DNA of 37,816 nucleotides, taken from assembly GCA_002633005.1 (NCBI GenBank), contig NMRA01000259.1, forward strand, positions 296,934 to 334,749, in the 5' to 3' direction. Below, piece by piece: positions 1 to 10,729 of the stretch. The notes beneath the pieces were generated by a model that ran no database searches, was not told the origin of the DNA, and saw nothing but the letters and a program-made list of their open reading frames with translations. The number at the start of each line of letters is the position of its first letter. Position 1 is the stretch's first letter. The translations under genes were made by a program, and so were the position numbers. The DNA is from Phoronis australis (lineage: Eukaryota; Phoronida; Phoronidae).

Positions 1-202
1 TTGGCGGGATCAGTCAGGGTCGGGAGCTGGGAAACCATTAACCTGGTTCCCGGGCCTCACAAGCTGACGTCACGGATTGCTTGTGAAGGCCCCCAACCCA
101 ATCTCGTGGGTCTGTGGAGGAGACTAGGAAACCATAAGAACGTACGTGCCATCTATCGACTCGTCATTAAACTTCAATCGTCAACATCCGGTCGCTTTCA
201 AA
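1..202 (+). promoter_or_regulatory. Presumed 5' flank/5' UTR of the IPK gene with a CRE palindrome
   Basis: This is the sequence upstream of the IPK start codon. A perfect 8-bp cAMP-response-element palindrome, tgacgtca, lies at 65-72, about 130 bp before the ATG. No TATA box is obvious. The reading frames that cross this stretch look accidental and match nothing I know. The transcription start cannot be placed from sequence alone, so the promoter reading is inference. Confidence 0.35.
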
Positions 203-360
203 ATGTGCGAGATAGAGTGTGTGGTGAAGTTGGGTGGTAGTGCTGTAACAGTTAAAGAAAAGTTTGAGAGCGAACGCGTGGAGGAAATATGTAGAGCCAC
301 AGAAATAGTTAAACGATTATTTGAATCCAAGAAGAAGTGCATAATTGTTCACGGAGCTGG
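203..360 (+). CDS. IPK exon 1 (residues 1-53)
   Basis: The exon encodes the N-terminal strand and nucleotide-binding loop KLGGSAVTVK, then a helix, then IIVHGAG. It ends in phase 2 (GG|gtaatt), and the split Gly codon is completed by the first base of exon 2. Confidence 0.93.
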
Positions 361-3300
361 GTAATTTACGCAAGCACCTCGTTGAAAAACCCAGGTGTCG
401 TATTACTATAAAAGACGTAGTCGTAGGCTTTATAGCCTTTATAATTTATATTACCACAGGCGTCCTCAGCTTCTGATCGTCCCCAATACACTATATGTGT
501 AGTCAGTGGGGACGATCAGAAGCTGAGGACGCCTATGTACAGTACTAGTCACATACTCTGTCACTGTGCCTCGGACAGGTCAGTCATGGGTAACTTGTTA
601 ACTCGTTGTCATATTGTATCGCCCGGGGGAGCTGGCGATAACTGAGTGAAAATAAACAGAGAACCACTAAGTCCAGACTTATCTGTCAATAAACTGTCCT
701 TTTTGATGTTTTATTGAGCGGTAGTCCAGTGCAATGCCAATGGCCATGTTAAAAATTGTTCACACACCCTTTTTGACAGATGATGTGTAATTTGCTTATT
801 TATGATAAAAATGAATTTGCAGACACATTTTCAAGACTTGTAGTTTAGTATATACCTTTTTAATAAAAAATAATAGTTAAATGTAACAATGCATGGCTGA
901 GAACATCTCATGATACACTTACACGCCAGGCTAACTTCAAGTGCCTCTTTGATGTATACTCAGTACGTGCTGAGGCAATTTCTGGTCACCACCCTGCAAT
1001 CGTGAATCACAGGTCAACCGGTCTTGTTTTTTTTTGTAATTTCACATTGTTGATAACTTAATTCAATGACTTCCTGTAACCATGTAGATCAGAACATTTT
1101 TTATCGAAGCTGTCAAATTCCTAAATGGAGATCGTTGGAGCTGGTTTCCAACCCATTTTCACATGCAGGCACAGCAGAAGCAGACGGACATTTTGCTCAT
1201 GAGACCGCTTGGCATTTTTGTGTCAATTTGGTTATATTCTATAAAAGTTGCCAGTTAGGAAGATCAAGGAAGCAGAATATGCAAACTAATAGATTCATTT
1301 GAAGATTCTGGAAAAATAGCCAGTGAAGTCATATGTCGATCTATAGGAGTGAGTGTATCTCAGTATATGCTGTGGTTGTTAATTGGTTCATGCAGTTCAA
1401 TAATGTCTAGTCTTCAGTGGTGGTGGTAGTGGTAGCATATAGTACAGATTATTACACTTCGAGCACGTGTTACAGATAACTGCACTACTACTAGTAGGTA
1501 TAGTCTTGATAGTCAATACAGCGACCTGGAGTACACCGAGTACAAGAAATGTGACGAGACCTTGCAAAATCACATATAAATGAAAGATAAGTGTTTTGCA
1601 AGTTTGCTCACCTGGGATCTTACTGGTGTATCCTACGAAACTCCACGTTGGTTGCCATCATTCCAAACTGAAAAGGTGGGGCATATATATCTAGGATACC
1701 ACAAGAGGAAAATGTCCGTCACAACACCCAGAGGCACAGTCACACTGACTGAGTTTTTGTTTTCTAGCAGTTTGTAAAAGGAGTTGGAAAATAGTGATAT
1801 GTAAGGTTGAAAAGCATGAAGATATGCTGCTAGCGTAAACACATTCAAATGAGTAAATATGTAAATATCATCACATAAATCAAGGCAGTGCGTGACATGA
1901 TGCTGTCATGGGATGGCTGATGAATCTTCAAACAATGGGATGGTACCGCCACGACATGGACAGTTTGGAATAGTGAAAATGGTGGCCAGTTCTTTGCAAT
2001 AACTTGAAATGTTCATGGAGCACTCTTTAGCTGTCAGCCATTGTACACATTAAGCCCCGCTGATTTACATCTTCACAATATCCAAAACAAAATGGTTCAC
2101 AATTCAGGAAAATTCCCATGTCCCTTATCCTTGGATAATGTCATCTAGCAAATGTGCAGACACAATTTTCAGAATGATATTGCTTTATTCCATAGACCAA
2201 ACAGCAACAGGAGGGACATAATGGTTTCTGGTGTTTCATTTACAGATCATTTGGTCATCATCAGGCTAAACTATATCAGGTAAAAAAAGGTCTGGCAGGT
2301 GGGGATCCAGCAGAATGCAGGAAGGGGTTCTGTTTGACACGGCGTTCGGTTACAAAGGTTTGTAAGCATGGTACTGCTGTTCATGGTACTGTTGTTCAGG
2401 GGACTGTTCACGGTGCTGTTGTTTACGGGGCTGTTGTTCACGGGGCTGTTGTTCACGGTACTGTTGTTCATAGTACTGTTGTTCACAGTACTGTTGTTCA
2501 CNTGTTCACGGTGCTGTTGTTCACGGGGCTGTTGTTTACGGGGCTGTTGTTCACGGGGCTGTTGTTCACGGTATCGTTGTTCATGGTACTGTTGTTCACG
2601 TTACTGTTATTCACGGTGCTGTTGTTCACGGTACTGTTGTTCATGGTACTGTTGTTCCCGGTACTGTTGTTCATGGTACTGTTGTTCATGGTGGCAGATC
2701 ACTGTGTAGAACCAAACATATTTGTACTAGCATTGCCTTAAGGTCATTTTGGACCTTGTCAACAAGTGTGTGTGTGTATTTAACCAATATCTACTGTAGT
2801 AAACTAGGTTTTAAGTCGGTAAAATTATGTATTTTCTGGATGTAAAAAATCCGACAGAGTTTGATTTTTGTCTTCTTACCAACATGCTCTTAACTGGACC
2901 TAGGAACCAGATTCTCAGGATCACGTGACCTTGCCTTTCTATAGTAACAGTTGGAAAAAAGAAACCTAGAAAATAAATCTGAAACTAAATAATGCGATCC
3001 AGATCCTCTTAAGGATGATACTATTGTTTCACTAAATGTAGAATATATATAGGTAAATAAAACAACAAGAATGGATCAACTGAAATTTTTCGGATATAAT
3101 AACATCAACAGAAACAGAAATAAAGTAAAATCAAACACTAAATGACAATAGACATTTAAGATGTGGCATAATGAATATGATACATTGTTGCGGAAATAAT
3201 TAAATGATATAATTTAAGAAGTTTTTATGTTTAATCCATGAGGTTCTTGTGTATTGAGCTTGTCTATCCATACAGTATAGCTCAATACACTAGAACCTCA

Positions 3301-6300
3301 TGGATTAAACATAAAAACTTCTTAAATTATTCATTTAATTATTTCCGAAAAAAGAAAGGTACACTGGTGGCAAAACAACATATTAAAAACATGATCAAAT
3401 GCCGTTTGATATAAATGTTCGTTGACAGAAAGTAAATCTCAAAAAGGCTGTTAACATTTTCTAAGTAGTCACTTCGTTTTCATTTCTTCACTGGGTCCGA
3501 GGCCTGTTACTGGGAGATTATTGGCTTTTATTTTAGACTTTAACAAAGTGTTGTTTTGCTGTCATTTTGGTTTCATGAAATGTTCCGTCTTCTGTCAGGT
3601 TGAGCAGACAACAAATTTACATCTTTTGTATTCAGTTGTGGACAGATTTTATGACTTTCAACCTTGACCTGTTTTATTGAAACGGGCTACGCTACCATGA
3701 ACTCGTTTTTAGCCAAAAACCAAGAGATGTCCGATAAACAGGTCCCTGATCTCAAATATATATTAATCTTGTCATCATTACTATGACTTTACTGTTATTT
3801 TTCACGCGTTTAGCACACAATATGACAGTAAGTGAAATTCTGTTCTGTCAAATTTCGCTACAAAAGTAAAGATTAAGAACATATGCCCATTACAAGCGTG
3901 GTTGACAGTGTGTAGATGTCTTAAAACAGCATTTACATTTTTTTCCAAAAAGGTGATCATCCAATGAAAATTTGAGAAATGGGCACTTTTGCAATTGTTT
4001 TTGTGCAAAATCAGTGAATTATCATTAAATACGTTGGATGTTAACCCCGATGTGCAGGGTGAGGGAAACTTGATGTATGAAATGTTTTATTATTTCAGTT
4101 AAACAAGATGATAGTCGACGCGTTATTGGAGGCATCCGTCCCTGCTGTGTCTCAGGCTGTGAGTAATCCCTGACAAACCTCCTTTGGCAACCAGAGTTCT
4201 TTCTTTAATTAGAATCAGACCAAAAACATATTTCTGGTCTTTGGTTTTATTTGAAATTGAGTTGGTGGTGTCATAGTGTCTTTAGTTGCTCATTTTTATG
4301 AATGAAAATCCACTGACTTAAGATGAAGGAAAGTGTGTGCAAGATTTGGTTTTTGTTTTTACTCATCCTGCAGCGCTCAACAGATGCAAAAATGTCCGTT
4401 GGAAGATATAAGTGCTGGCATGACTTGGTCTCGTATTTTCGAATTTGGGCTCGTAGGTTGGAATCGTGGTCAGCGCTCATAGGGGTGATCCAATTTTGAG
4501 CTTGTATTGTAATTTTTTCACTCCCTTTTTCTATCGCATCACCGTATTTGTCGTCGCCAGTGCCAGTGGTCACAGGGGACATCATCTTGTTAGTGTCCTA
4601 GTGTCCTCTGCAGTGCATCTAACAATGACCGAGTTGTTGAGTTGACATTTACAGGATCTAAAGTCCAACCTGTACAGCCTCTCATGCAACACAACAAATT
4701 TATTATTCATAAAACCATTCCTTTCTCACATTTTAAGAGTCAAATCGTAGCTTTTTTCACATCTCAAGCTGAACTGAAATTTTGTGTCTGACCTATTTTT
4801 TCACAAATGGCACGTATGCAGTGCCAAACAAGCAAACATCGGGGTCACGTGACATTTTGTGACTATAACCTATTTTTCCCTATATAGCACATTTTCAGTG
4901 GCAATAAAGAAGCGAAACGGAATTGCCCAATACACGGAATTACACGCTAAGCTGAAGCACTTCGAGGCATTTTAGTTCATGCAAAACTAGTTATTGAATA
5001 TGTCACTAGCATCAGACGCAAGATTTTTTTCTTGTGAAATTTGCACTGCACCATTCTCACATACCAGTGGGTCTTTCAACCTGGGCTTGCTTTGTTGTGT
5101 GCTGGCAGAAGTTTTGTGACAGAAAAATTTTCAATCGTTCAAGCTGGAAAAGTTTGAACAGCGCGAACATATGGAGGGAGTTTAGGCTTAGATTTATCAA
5201 GTTTGCATCCTCGACAATTTTGCCAACGTTTGTATGGCATGTCAGTCTTTGAATTTTGGTGTTTATTTTTGAACGTGACTGTATTTTCTCCTATTTCAAA
5301 TTGCGTACTTGGCTACTCAAATAAATTTGTTGGTTAGAGAGTACCGATGTAACTTTTGTGTCGATAACTAGCCTTACAGTTGCAGCAAATCCTTTGTTTA
5401 TGCATAATAATTCCAAAAGTGGTGGATGACAAGGGCAACTTTACTGCCGAACGTCTGATATAAATGAGGCCAATTTTCCTTTTTCCACTCATATTTTTAA
5501 GCGTTCGCCTACTTTTGTCAAGCCCTGGCTTGGTAAACCACAAAATTTGAAATCTTGCTTCCGTGCCTTTGTGGAGCTTTTCAAAACGAATGACACCTTG
5601 GCTGCAGTTGGTAATGTCTGGATTTTTTCTTTTAGTCATTGAGGGCATGTCTCAAAATGAGCCAGGTTACAAATCAGAACTAAATGTGCTTTTTGGCCTG
5701 ACATGGCGTAACTCCAGTGTATTCCATGACTTGTTTGCATGTGTCACGGCAACCTGTTTTTATAGTCGTTGTGGCCTGGGTGCATGTGTCACTGCAACCT
5801 GTGACGTTGCAGTTTTCTAAATTATCGTTTCATTTTCGTTTTATACAACTTCGGATTTTTTCACGAGAATTATTATAGTCATATTTTAGATAGGCTGTGC
5901 AAAATGGACTATTTTAAAAACACGTCCTAGCTCGGTTTTGAGAACAGTGCATGAAACAATCTGATAGTTACCTATGAATCTGGTCAGTCATTCCTGACAA
6001 GTGATTTTACACAGTTAGTCAATCTTGGACATTTTTCTAGAGTCCTGCATAACCTCACTGGGTACTCCAGTACCTTTGAAAGCTCATTTCGCATAATTTT
6101 GCTGAAACTTTCTTATAGACAGTGTGTGCTTCTACCTTTTAGGCATGTGGTAGCTGGGTAACAAACAATGGTGTCGTGATTCAAGATAATGTTGCCGGGC
6201 TGCGCCATCTCGTGGCAGCTGGGTTTGTACCTGTTGTCCACGGGGACGCTGTAATTGACACAGCTAAAGGATGGTCTATTTTGAGTGGAGATACTCTTAT

Positions 6301-7757
6301 TAAAGTAAGTAGCTTGCACAGTTGACCCTGTCCATCCATGTTTATTGGGAGCTCTATACTCAGTGAAGGTACCGTTTTGTAAATATCCTGCACGCTTGAC
6401 CGCTATCCAGTCTTGTTTAATGGAGCCCTGCATGGATTATGTTTATGGATAGGAATACGTGTGAGGTGTTCTCTCGTCGTGGGGCCTCCCGTATGAGTCG
6501 GATCGTACTCGCCTGACATGTCGGCTTACAATACAAATCGCCCTTTACACTCGTTACATGCTCCACAGTGCAGTAGAACCAATATAAGAGTTTTGAGATA
6601 AGAAAGAAAGTTAGTATAGTTTCAACTAAACAACAAAAACAACATTACAAGCTGGAGGGTAAGAACTTCTCAGTGTCCAGTTTGCACAGTCCTGAAGAAA
6701 CCAAATGTTGCTTCGTAGTTCAGAGCTGGTGAACGACAGACGAGAGTTCACAGTCCTGACAAAACCACAACATCGTTGACCAGAGCCGGTCGGAGATATA
6801 TTGATGGAAAATTGCAGAGCAGTTCACTGTAAAACTTAATGAGCAAACAGTCTGCATAACCAAACCACCTCCAGCACCACCTATTGTCAGAAGCTGAACT
6901 AAAGATTACATGACATCAGGCTCTGTCATTTTTAATCAGTTTTCTTATGGTCCTTGGCCTGAAAGAAACAGAATCAAGATACTCAACTTTTGTGATATTT
7001 TTGATTATGTAATTCATAAAATTAATGTGTATTAAAACGCTATTAAACTCAAACTTTGTGTTAAAAAGAAGGTATGATTTAGGCTATTTACTACTACAAA
7101 AGTGGTCTTAAAATTTCTGTTAGACAAACTGGAGGTGATTTCTGGCCTTTTAAAGATCTGATAGCTATCCTCATAAAATTTGAGTTCACAACATGAACAG
7201 AAATTTTATGAGCCACGTGTGAAGAAATAAATATCTGTCATTTCTTCCAGCAGAGCCAGAATTCGGTTCTAAGCTGAGGGAGAAACGATCTAGGTCAGAC
7301 CTATTTTGTAACATTAAGTGACCTATGTCAAAACTTGCTTTTTCACAGAAGGCACAGGTGTAAAAAAGTTTAGTTATCTTTTACATCTCAACTGATCAGA
7401 GTCTTGTCCTTACAGGTTCTGTGCGAGAAAGTGACTGTATCTCGTGTCGTCTTTCTGACCGATGTTGCTGGTGTTTTGACCCACCCTCCGGGTCACTCCG
7501 AGTCCAAACTGATACCCAAGATTCAAGTCACACCAGAGGGTTCTGTTAGCTGTAACATATCGTCTAGTTGTAATCAGCACGATGTTACTGGAGGAATCGC
7601 ACTGAAAGTAGACACTGCTGTAGATATTGTCACGGCAACCAAGGGAAGGACAGAAGTCTTTGTGTGTCATATTAGGTCTGATGCAGCTTGCAAGTCGTGT
7701 ATAGATGAAAATTTGGAGAATTTAGAGGGAACTTTAATCAAGTTGTGGACAGCATAG
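203..7757 (+). CDS. Isopentenyl phosphate kinase (IPK), complete five-exon gene
   Basis: IPK phosphorylates isopentenyl phosphate with ATP to give isopentenyl diphosphate, feeding isoprenoid synthesis by an alternative or salvage branch of the mevalonate pathway; it is an amino-acid-kinase-fold enzyme, presumably cytosolic. Exons 203-360, 2246-2357, 4099-4158, 6143-6304 and 7416-7757 join with matching phases into 834 nt (277 aa plus stop), normal for the family. Visible motifs are KLGGSAVTVK (K9-K18, phosphate-binding loop), HGAGSFGHHQA with H57 at the position of the catalytic histidine of archaeal IPKs, the GFCLTRRSVTK helix (residues 80-90), HGDAVIDTAKGWSILSGD (144-161), FLTDVAGVLTHPP and DVTGGIALK (220-228). 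The start is the only ATG just ahead of the first conserved strand and has A at -3. All introns are GT..AG; the exon 2 donor (aag|gtttgt) is the weakest. No frameshift or stop was seen. Confidence 0.93.
361..2245 (+). other. IPK intron 1
   Basis: The intron runs from donor gtaatt to acceptor tttacag. It holds the perfect hairpin at 459-533, annotated separately. I saw no other gene, transposon or coding-like frame in it; the rest is AT-rich unique-looking sequence. Confidence 0.8.
459..533. repeat. Perfect 26-bp inverted repeat (hairpin, 23-nt loop)
   Basis: Arm 459-484 (ggcgtcctcagc...cgtcccc) is the exact reverse complement of 508-533. The loop at 485-507 contains a smaller acac/gtgt pairing. 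No mismatches in 26 bp suggests a recent origin. Possible explanations are a tiny foldback element, a structured RNA, or a cloning/assembly foldback artefact. Confidence 0.9.
2246..2357 (+). CDS. IPK exon 2 (residues 53-90), catalytic histidine exon
   Basis: It opens with A completing Gly53, then SFGHHQAKLYQ carrying the catalytic-type H57, and ends with GFCLTRRSVTK before donor gtttgt. An internal cag|gtaaaa at 2279/2280 looks like a donor, but the frame runs through it and the conserved LTRRSVTK motif downstream is needed, so the longer exon is preferred. The 15-bp minisatellite begins almost at once after the donor. Confidence 0.88.
2367..2695. repeat. 15-bp minisatellite (gttgttcacggtact-type units)
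   Basis: About 22 imperfect tandem copies of a 15-bp unit, with variants cacggtact, cacggggct, catggtact and cacagtact. Because 15 is a multiple of three, long frames stay open on both strands (VVHG-type on plus, NNSTV-type on minus); these are repeat artefacts, not genes. A single n at 2502 coincides with a break in the unit phase, so the true array length is probably misassembled here. Confidence 0.95.
3191..3347. mobile_element. Foldback MITE-like element with ~69-bp arms
   Basis: Arm 3191-3260 pairs with arm 3279-3347 with about one mismatch and one single-base indel, leaving an 18-nt loop. Both ends read cggaaataattaaatga. There is no coding capacity. Target-site duplications were not clear. 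Confidence 0.85.
3808..4030 (+). repeat. Dispersed repeat, copy 1
   Basis: This shares an ordered series of blocks with 17381-17605: tagcacacaatat, aagtgaaattc, aagattaagaa, cattac...g(t/g)ttg, tgtgtagat, and tttttgtgcaaaat. The copies are diverged and I cannot assign the family. Confidence 0.6.
4099..4158 (+). CDS. IPK exon 3 (residues 91-110)
   Basis: A 60-nt phase 0 exon encoding LNKMIVDALLEASVPAVSQA, the helix and strand leading into the substrate-side loop. It is bounded by tatttcag and gtgagt. It was found by the match to the IPK pattern LN..(I/L)V..L.....PAV. Confidence 0.9.
4159..6142 (+). other. IPK intron 3
   Basis: This intron of about 2 kb runs from donor gtgagt to acceptor ccttttag. 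It contains a short direct duplication, gcatgtgtcac(g/t)gcaacctgt, at about 5737-5757 and 5780-5800. Otherwise I saw no recognisable gene or element. Confidence 0.75.
6143..6304 (+). CDS. IPK exon 4 (residues 111-164)
   Basis: A 162-nt phase 0 exon. It carries the CGSW segment, then PVVHGDAVIDTAKGWSILSG followed by DTLIK, the central conserved core that lines the isopentenyl phosphate pocket in this family. Boundaries are ccttttag and gtaagt. Confidence 0.93.
6305..7415 (+). other. IPK intron 4
   Basis: It begins with a diverged direct duplication of about 80 bp (6311-6360 against 6389-6434, sharing ttgacc, tgttta and gagc blocks). The remainder is AT-rich, with no gene or transposon that I can identify. 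Confidence 0.75.
7416..7757 (+). CDS. IPK exon 5 (residues 165-277 and stop)
   Basis: The terminal exon after acceptor ccttacag. It encodes VVFLTDVAGVLTHPP, the variable loop, then DVTGGIALKVDTAVDI (residues 220-235), the late conserved kinase motif, and ends in LWTA followed by TAG. The length fits the usual C-terminal part of the family. Confidence 0.95.
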   Translation, partial: VLCEKVTVSRVVFLTDVAGVLTHPPGHSESKLIPKIQVTPEGSVSCNISSSCNQHDVTGGIALKVDTAVDIVTATKGRTEVFVCHIRSDAACKSCIDENLENLEGTLIKLWTA

Positions 7758-8310
7758 ACAGAGACGGCTTATTTTGATGGAGTTGGGTTATAGATTTTTC
7801 ATTTCATTCTCAAGATCACTTTGATTGTTACATGATGTCATTAGGGTGCATGCGCACCCAGCCCAGCCTTCACCATTCGGGGCTCAAATTTCTGACGTTG
7901 TGGACTTTTTGCTAACAAAAAAAAAAACGGGTGTACCACTACGAATTGCGTATTTGCGCTTATTTAGGGACTTTTGTTCCATTTTGTCAGACTTTTTGAC
8001 TCTCAGGGGCGAACCTTTTTGCCTATTTCGCCAAATGGGGGGCTCATTTGAGCCCCCGAGCCCAACCTGGGTGTGCACATGGGATGGTCAATGGAAGCAT
8101 GACTTTTGATATTGCAATGACCTTGCAGGCTGTACTCTAATAGACACACAGTTTCTCATGTACTTATCAGTGAGAAATGAAACAATACTTCAGCAACTGA
8201 AAAGGTACATGGGTGCCGCTACAAGAATTGTTTACTACAAATGTTAAAAACAATTGTCTGAGACAATGCAAGCACTGGGCAATACTTTTCAAAATAAAGT
8301 AATAAACTGG
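7758..8310 (+). other. Probable IPK 3' UTR with polyadenylation signal
   Basis: The first aataaa after the IPK stop is at 8293-8298, followed closely by a second aataaa-like stretch. If used, the 3' UTR is about 550 nt and includes the inserted MITE at 7848-8081. This is inferred from position only. Confidence 0.45.
7848..8081 (-). mobile_element. MITE family C, copy 1 (gcgcaccc/gggtgtgc ends)
   Basis: The terminal inverted repeats are gtgcatgcgcaccc and ctgggtgtgcacat. The body, with runs around gggctcaa and actttttg, matches copies at 20206-20376 and 22400-22649 in inverted orientation. It has no coding capacity and sits in the probable IPK 3' UTR. Confidence 0.75.
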
Positions 8311-8547
8311 TGTCATAAGAATATTGGAATTTTTGTGTTCTAGTGGTTACATATTTATTACTGTCTTTTCTCTCAATAGCTCATCTGACTGTATGCAATA
8401 TATTGTACCTGGAAATAAGTGGACAATGCTCTGAGATAATTTAGTTATAATGATTTATAAGTATATAAATCTTACACCGGTTTGGAAGTGTGTATCGCAA
8501 ATAGTTGTAAGTCTGGTCTGCACTCTACCTTTGTCCATGTCACATGA

Positions 8548-8696
8548 CCTAATGAATATATTATAAGTCTGAAAAGATTTCTACCCCAACTGGGACTTGA
8601 GTTTCCGGATCTTCTGCTTCCGTGCAGAACGTCCCGTAGTCCAGTTTGGTTCGGGCAGGAATCTTTTCAGACTTATATTCATTAGGTTCCATTATG
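8548..8696. mobile_element. Small inverted-repeat element
   Basis: Arm 8548-8580 (cctaatgaatat...agtctgaaaagatt) pairs with 8660-8696 (aatcttttcagact...attagg), with a short insertion in the left arm. The centre of about 80 bp is unrelated sequence. It resembles a minimal MITE; no coding capacity. Confidence 0.75.
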
Positions 8697-8879
8697 TTGT
8701 CACAGTTGGCATGCTGACCAGACTTAAAAATGTTTGCCTTATAATGAATGAAGTTCTACATATCTTTTTTTATGTATTTATCATTTACAAACAATTACAA
8801 AATTGAACAAACAAATAAGTACACCATTCATTCACGCATGCACACCTCAGGAAGACCATTCTCATATCTGGTTTAAAGT

Positions 8880-10557
8880 AAATATCTTCTACATGAAGTT
8901 AACATGAACAATAAAATTTTCCCATTTCGCAGAGAAGCTGTCATATACAAAGTTTTTATGTGCATTTAATTTTTCTGCATTATAGTATTCATAAGTTTTT
9001 GTAACGAGCTTGAGAAAATTAGGTATATTTTTGTGACATCTCTCCTTGTAAATGTACTGTTTAGCTAGTAGAACCAAAATGTTAAATAGAAAATCATGCG
9101 TCTTGTAAAGTCCAAGAATAACACTATCGTAAGACAGACAGTTGGGAAGCTGAATGCCACACTTTTGAAGTAGCTTTCCGAATTCCTTCCAGAAATCTTG
9201 TACAAAGCTACATTCCCAAAAAAGGTGTGACAGCGTCTCTGGAGCTTTATTACAAAAGGAACATAGATCACAGAATCCCTAACACATATTTTGACTAAAA
9301 AGGTATTTGTTGCAATAATTCTATGTAGTATTCTAAATTGGAACCATCTAATATGGGTATCCTTTGTAATTTTGTAAGGTAAAGTATATGTTTTCTTCCA
9401 ATCTCCTAGCTCTATTTCCCATTTGGACTCTGACTTAGGTTTCTTAACGTTATTAAAGACTGAACAAATATGTCTACAACCCTTCAAATCTTTCCGTAAG
9501 TGAGTAATTGCTAAAGGCATGCAGGAGAGTAGACATTAACACTTATAAATTTACTTTGAAATAGACTTTTTTGAAACCTTTTTAGAACAAAACAACACCA
9601 TTATATTCTACAAAGTTGGTTTTCACGTCGAACCTATTTTTCATATTGTTTAGACTAACAAAATCACCAGCCGAGGTATACATATCTCTAATAAATCTTA
9701 AACCTTTTACAAACCAAGGCTTATAAAAACCACATGTGCCTCCGATCGCCAAGTTACTATTAAGCCACAAAGGTTGGTTCAAAAAGTCCTCTTTATTCGC
9801 AATAATTATTTTCTTGTAGAAAGATAACATACTTCCAAATACGTCGCGCCAGTAGGAATTACCAATTAGAGTTAACTTCGACTTAATAAAGTCATCTCCA
9901 AATGAAGCAAAATTCTTTAAGAACGGGTAGAGTGAGTACAGTAATTCACCACTTTTAGACGCAGGGCTTTCAAGATATCTACGGGCCATAGCGAGTTTTA
10001 AAGCTTTGCTGAAAGTATGCATATTAACCATTTGAATTCCCCCTTGATTAAGTCGTAAACAGGCCGTAGTTCGTTTAATTTTATCATTACGGGCCTGCCA
10101 TACAAATCTAAAAAATGTATTCAATTCACCCAAGACTTTCACTGGTGGATTTGGTAAACTTGACAACAAAAAATTAAGTTTAGAAATAGCTAATGTTTTA
10201 ATTACCGTTACTCGACCAAACGGCGTTAAATTTCGTCGACTCCACTAAACTTTTTAGTAAAGACTTGATCTCAGTTATTCTTGCAGTGAAGTTCTTATGC
10301 GTCATTATATCCAATTGAGTGTCAAAATCCACCTCCAAAAATCTAAAAGATTTTTTGTCCAAGACAAAATTTCTTGTGTAGGAATCACGTCATCACTACC
10401 AGTTTTATTTCCAAACCATATGGCTTTTGTTTTATCCACATTCACTTGGAGACCGGAGACATCAGCAAACAAATGTAGTACATTCAGTGTGGTAGTCAAT
10501 GACAAATTCGACCCAAGTTCTGCATATCTAGTTATTGCGCATGACACTCACAAATAG
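8880..10557 (-). pseudogene. L1/Tx1-like LINE, 5'-truncated 3' end of pol, degenerate
   Basis: Read on the minus strand, three broken frames follow the order of an L1/Tx1-type reverse transcriptase C-terminus. 10547-10305 has the post-catalytic block with VSGLQVNVDKTKAIWFGN. 10169-9582 has SSLPNPP, a FxRFVWQAR segment, KIKR and GGIQMVNM. 9520-9065 has a WFQFRILHRIIATN block. 9077-8889 has a final LLAKQYIYKE block. The copy starts just downstream of where the FADD/YADD box would lie, so it is 5'-truncated, and stops and frame breaks show it is dead. Confidence 0.85.
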
Positions 10558-10729
10558 TTCAAGGCTTTAATGCATGGCAGTATCTCGCAAAAACTTGCCT
10601 GATTTTGTTTTCAACAACTTTTTTGTGTCTACCGAATATTATAGTCCTGTTTTCCTCTGAAAGCAGCATGTGTGCTTCATATGCAACATATGTTGTTAAT
10701 CTTTTGTCAATCATTTTATGCACCCACAT

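Larger units (their letters stand above)
2358..4098 (+). other. IPK intron 2
   Basis: The intron holds, in order, a 15-bp minisatellite with one undetermined base (2502), a short TG run near 2768, the foldback element 3191-3347, and a dispersed repeat copy at about 3808-4030. It ends with acceptor tatttcag. No coding sequence was recognised. Confidence 0.8.

Noticed and set aside
2280-2285. Donor-like cag|gtaaaa inside IPK exon 2
   Set aside because: The frame continues through it to the conserved GFCLTRRSVTK motif, which is needed for the kinase and ends at a donor of the right phase.
2271-2741. Long open frames on both strands over the 15-bp array (NNSTV-type and VVHG-type proteins)
   Set aside because: They arise because the repeat unit is a multiple of three; there is no start context, domain or splice support.
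7884-8109. Opposing small frames over MITE family C
   Set aside because: They lie wholly inside a non-coding transposon with two other copies in the window.
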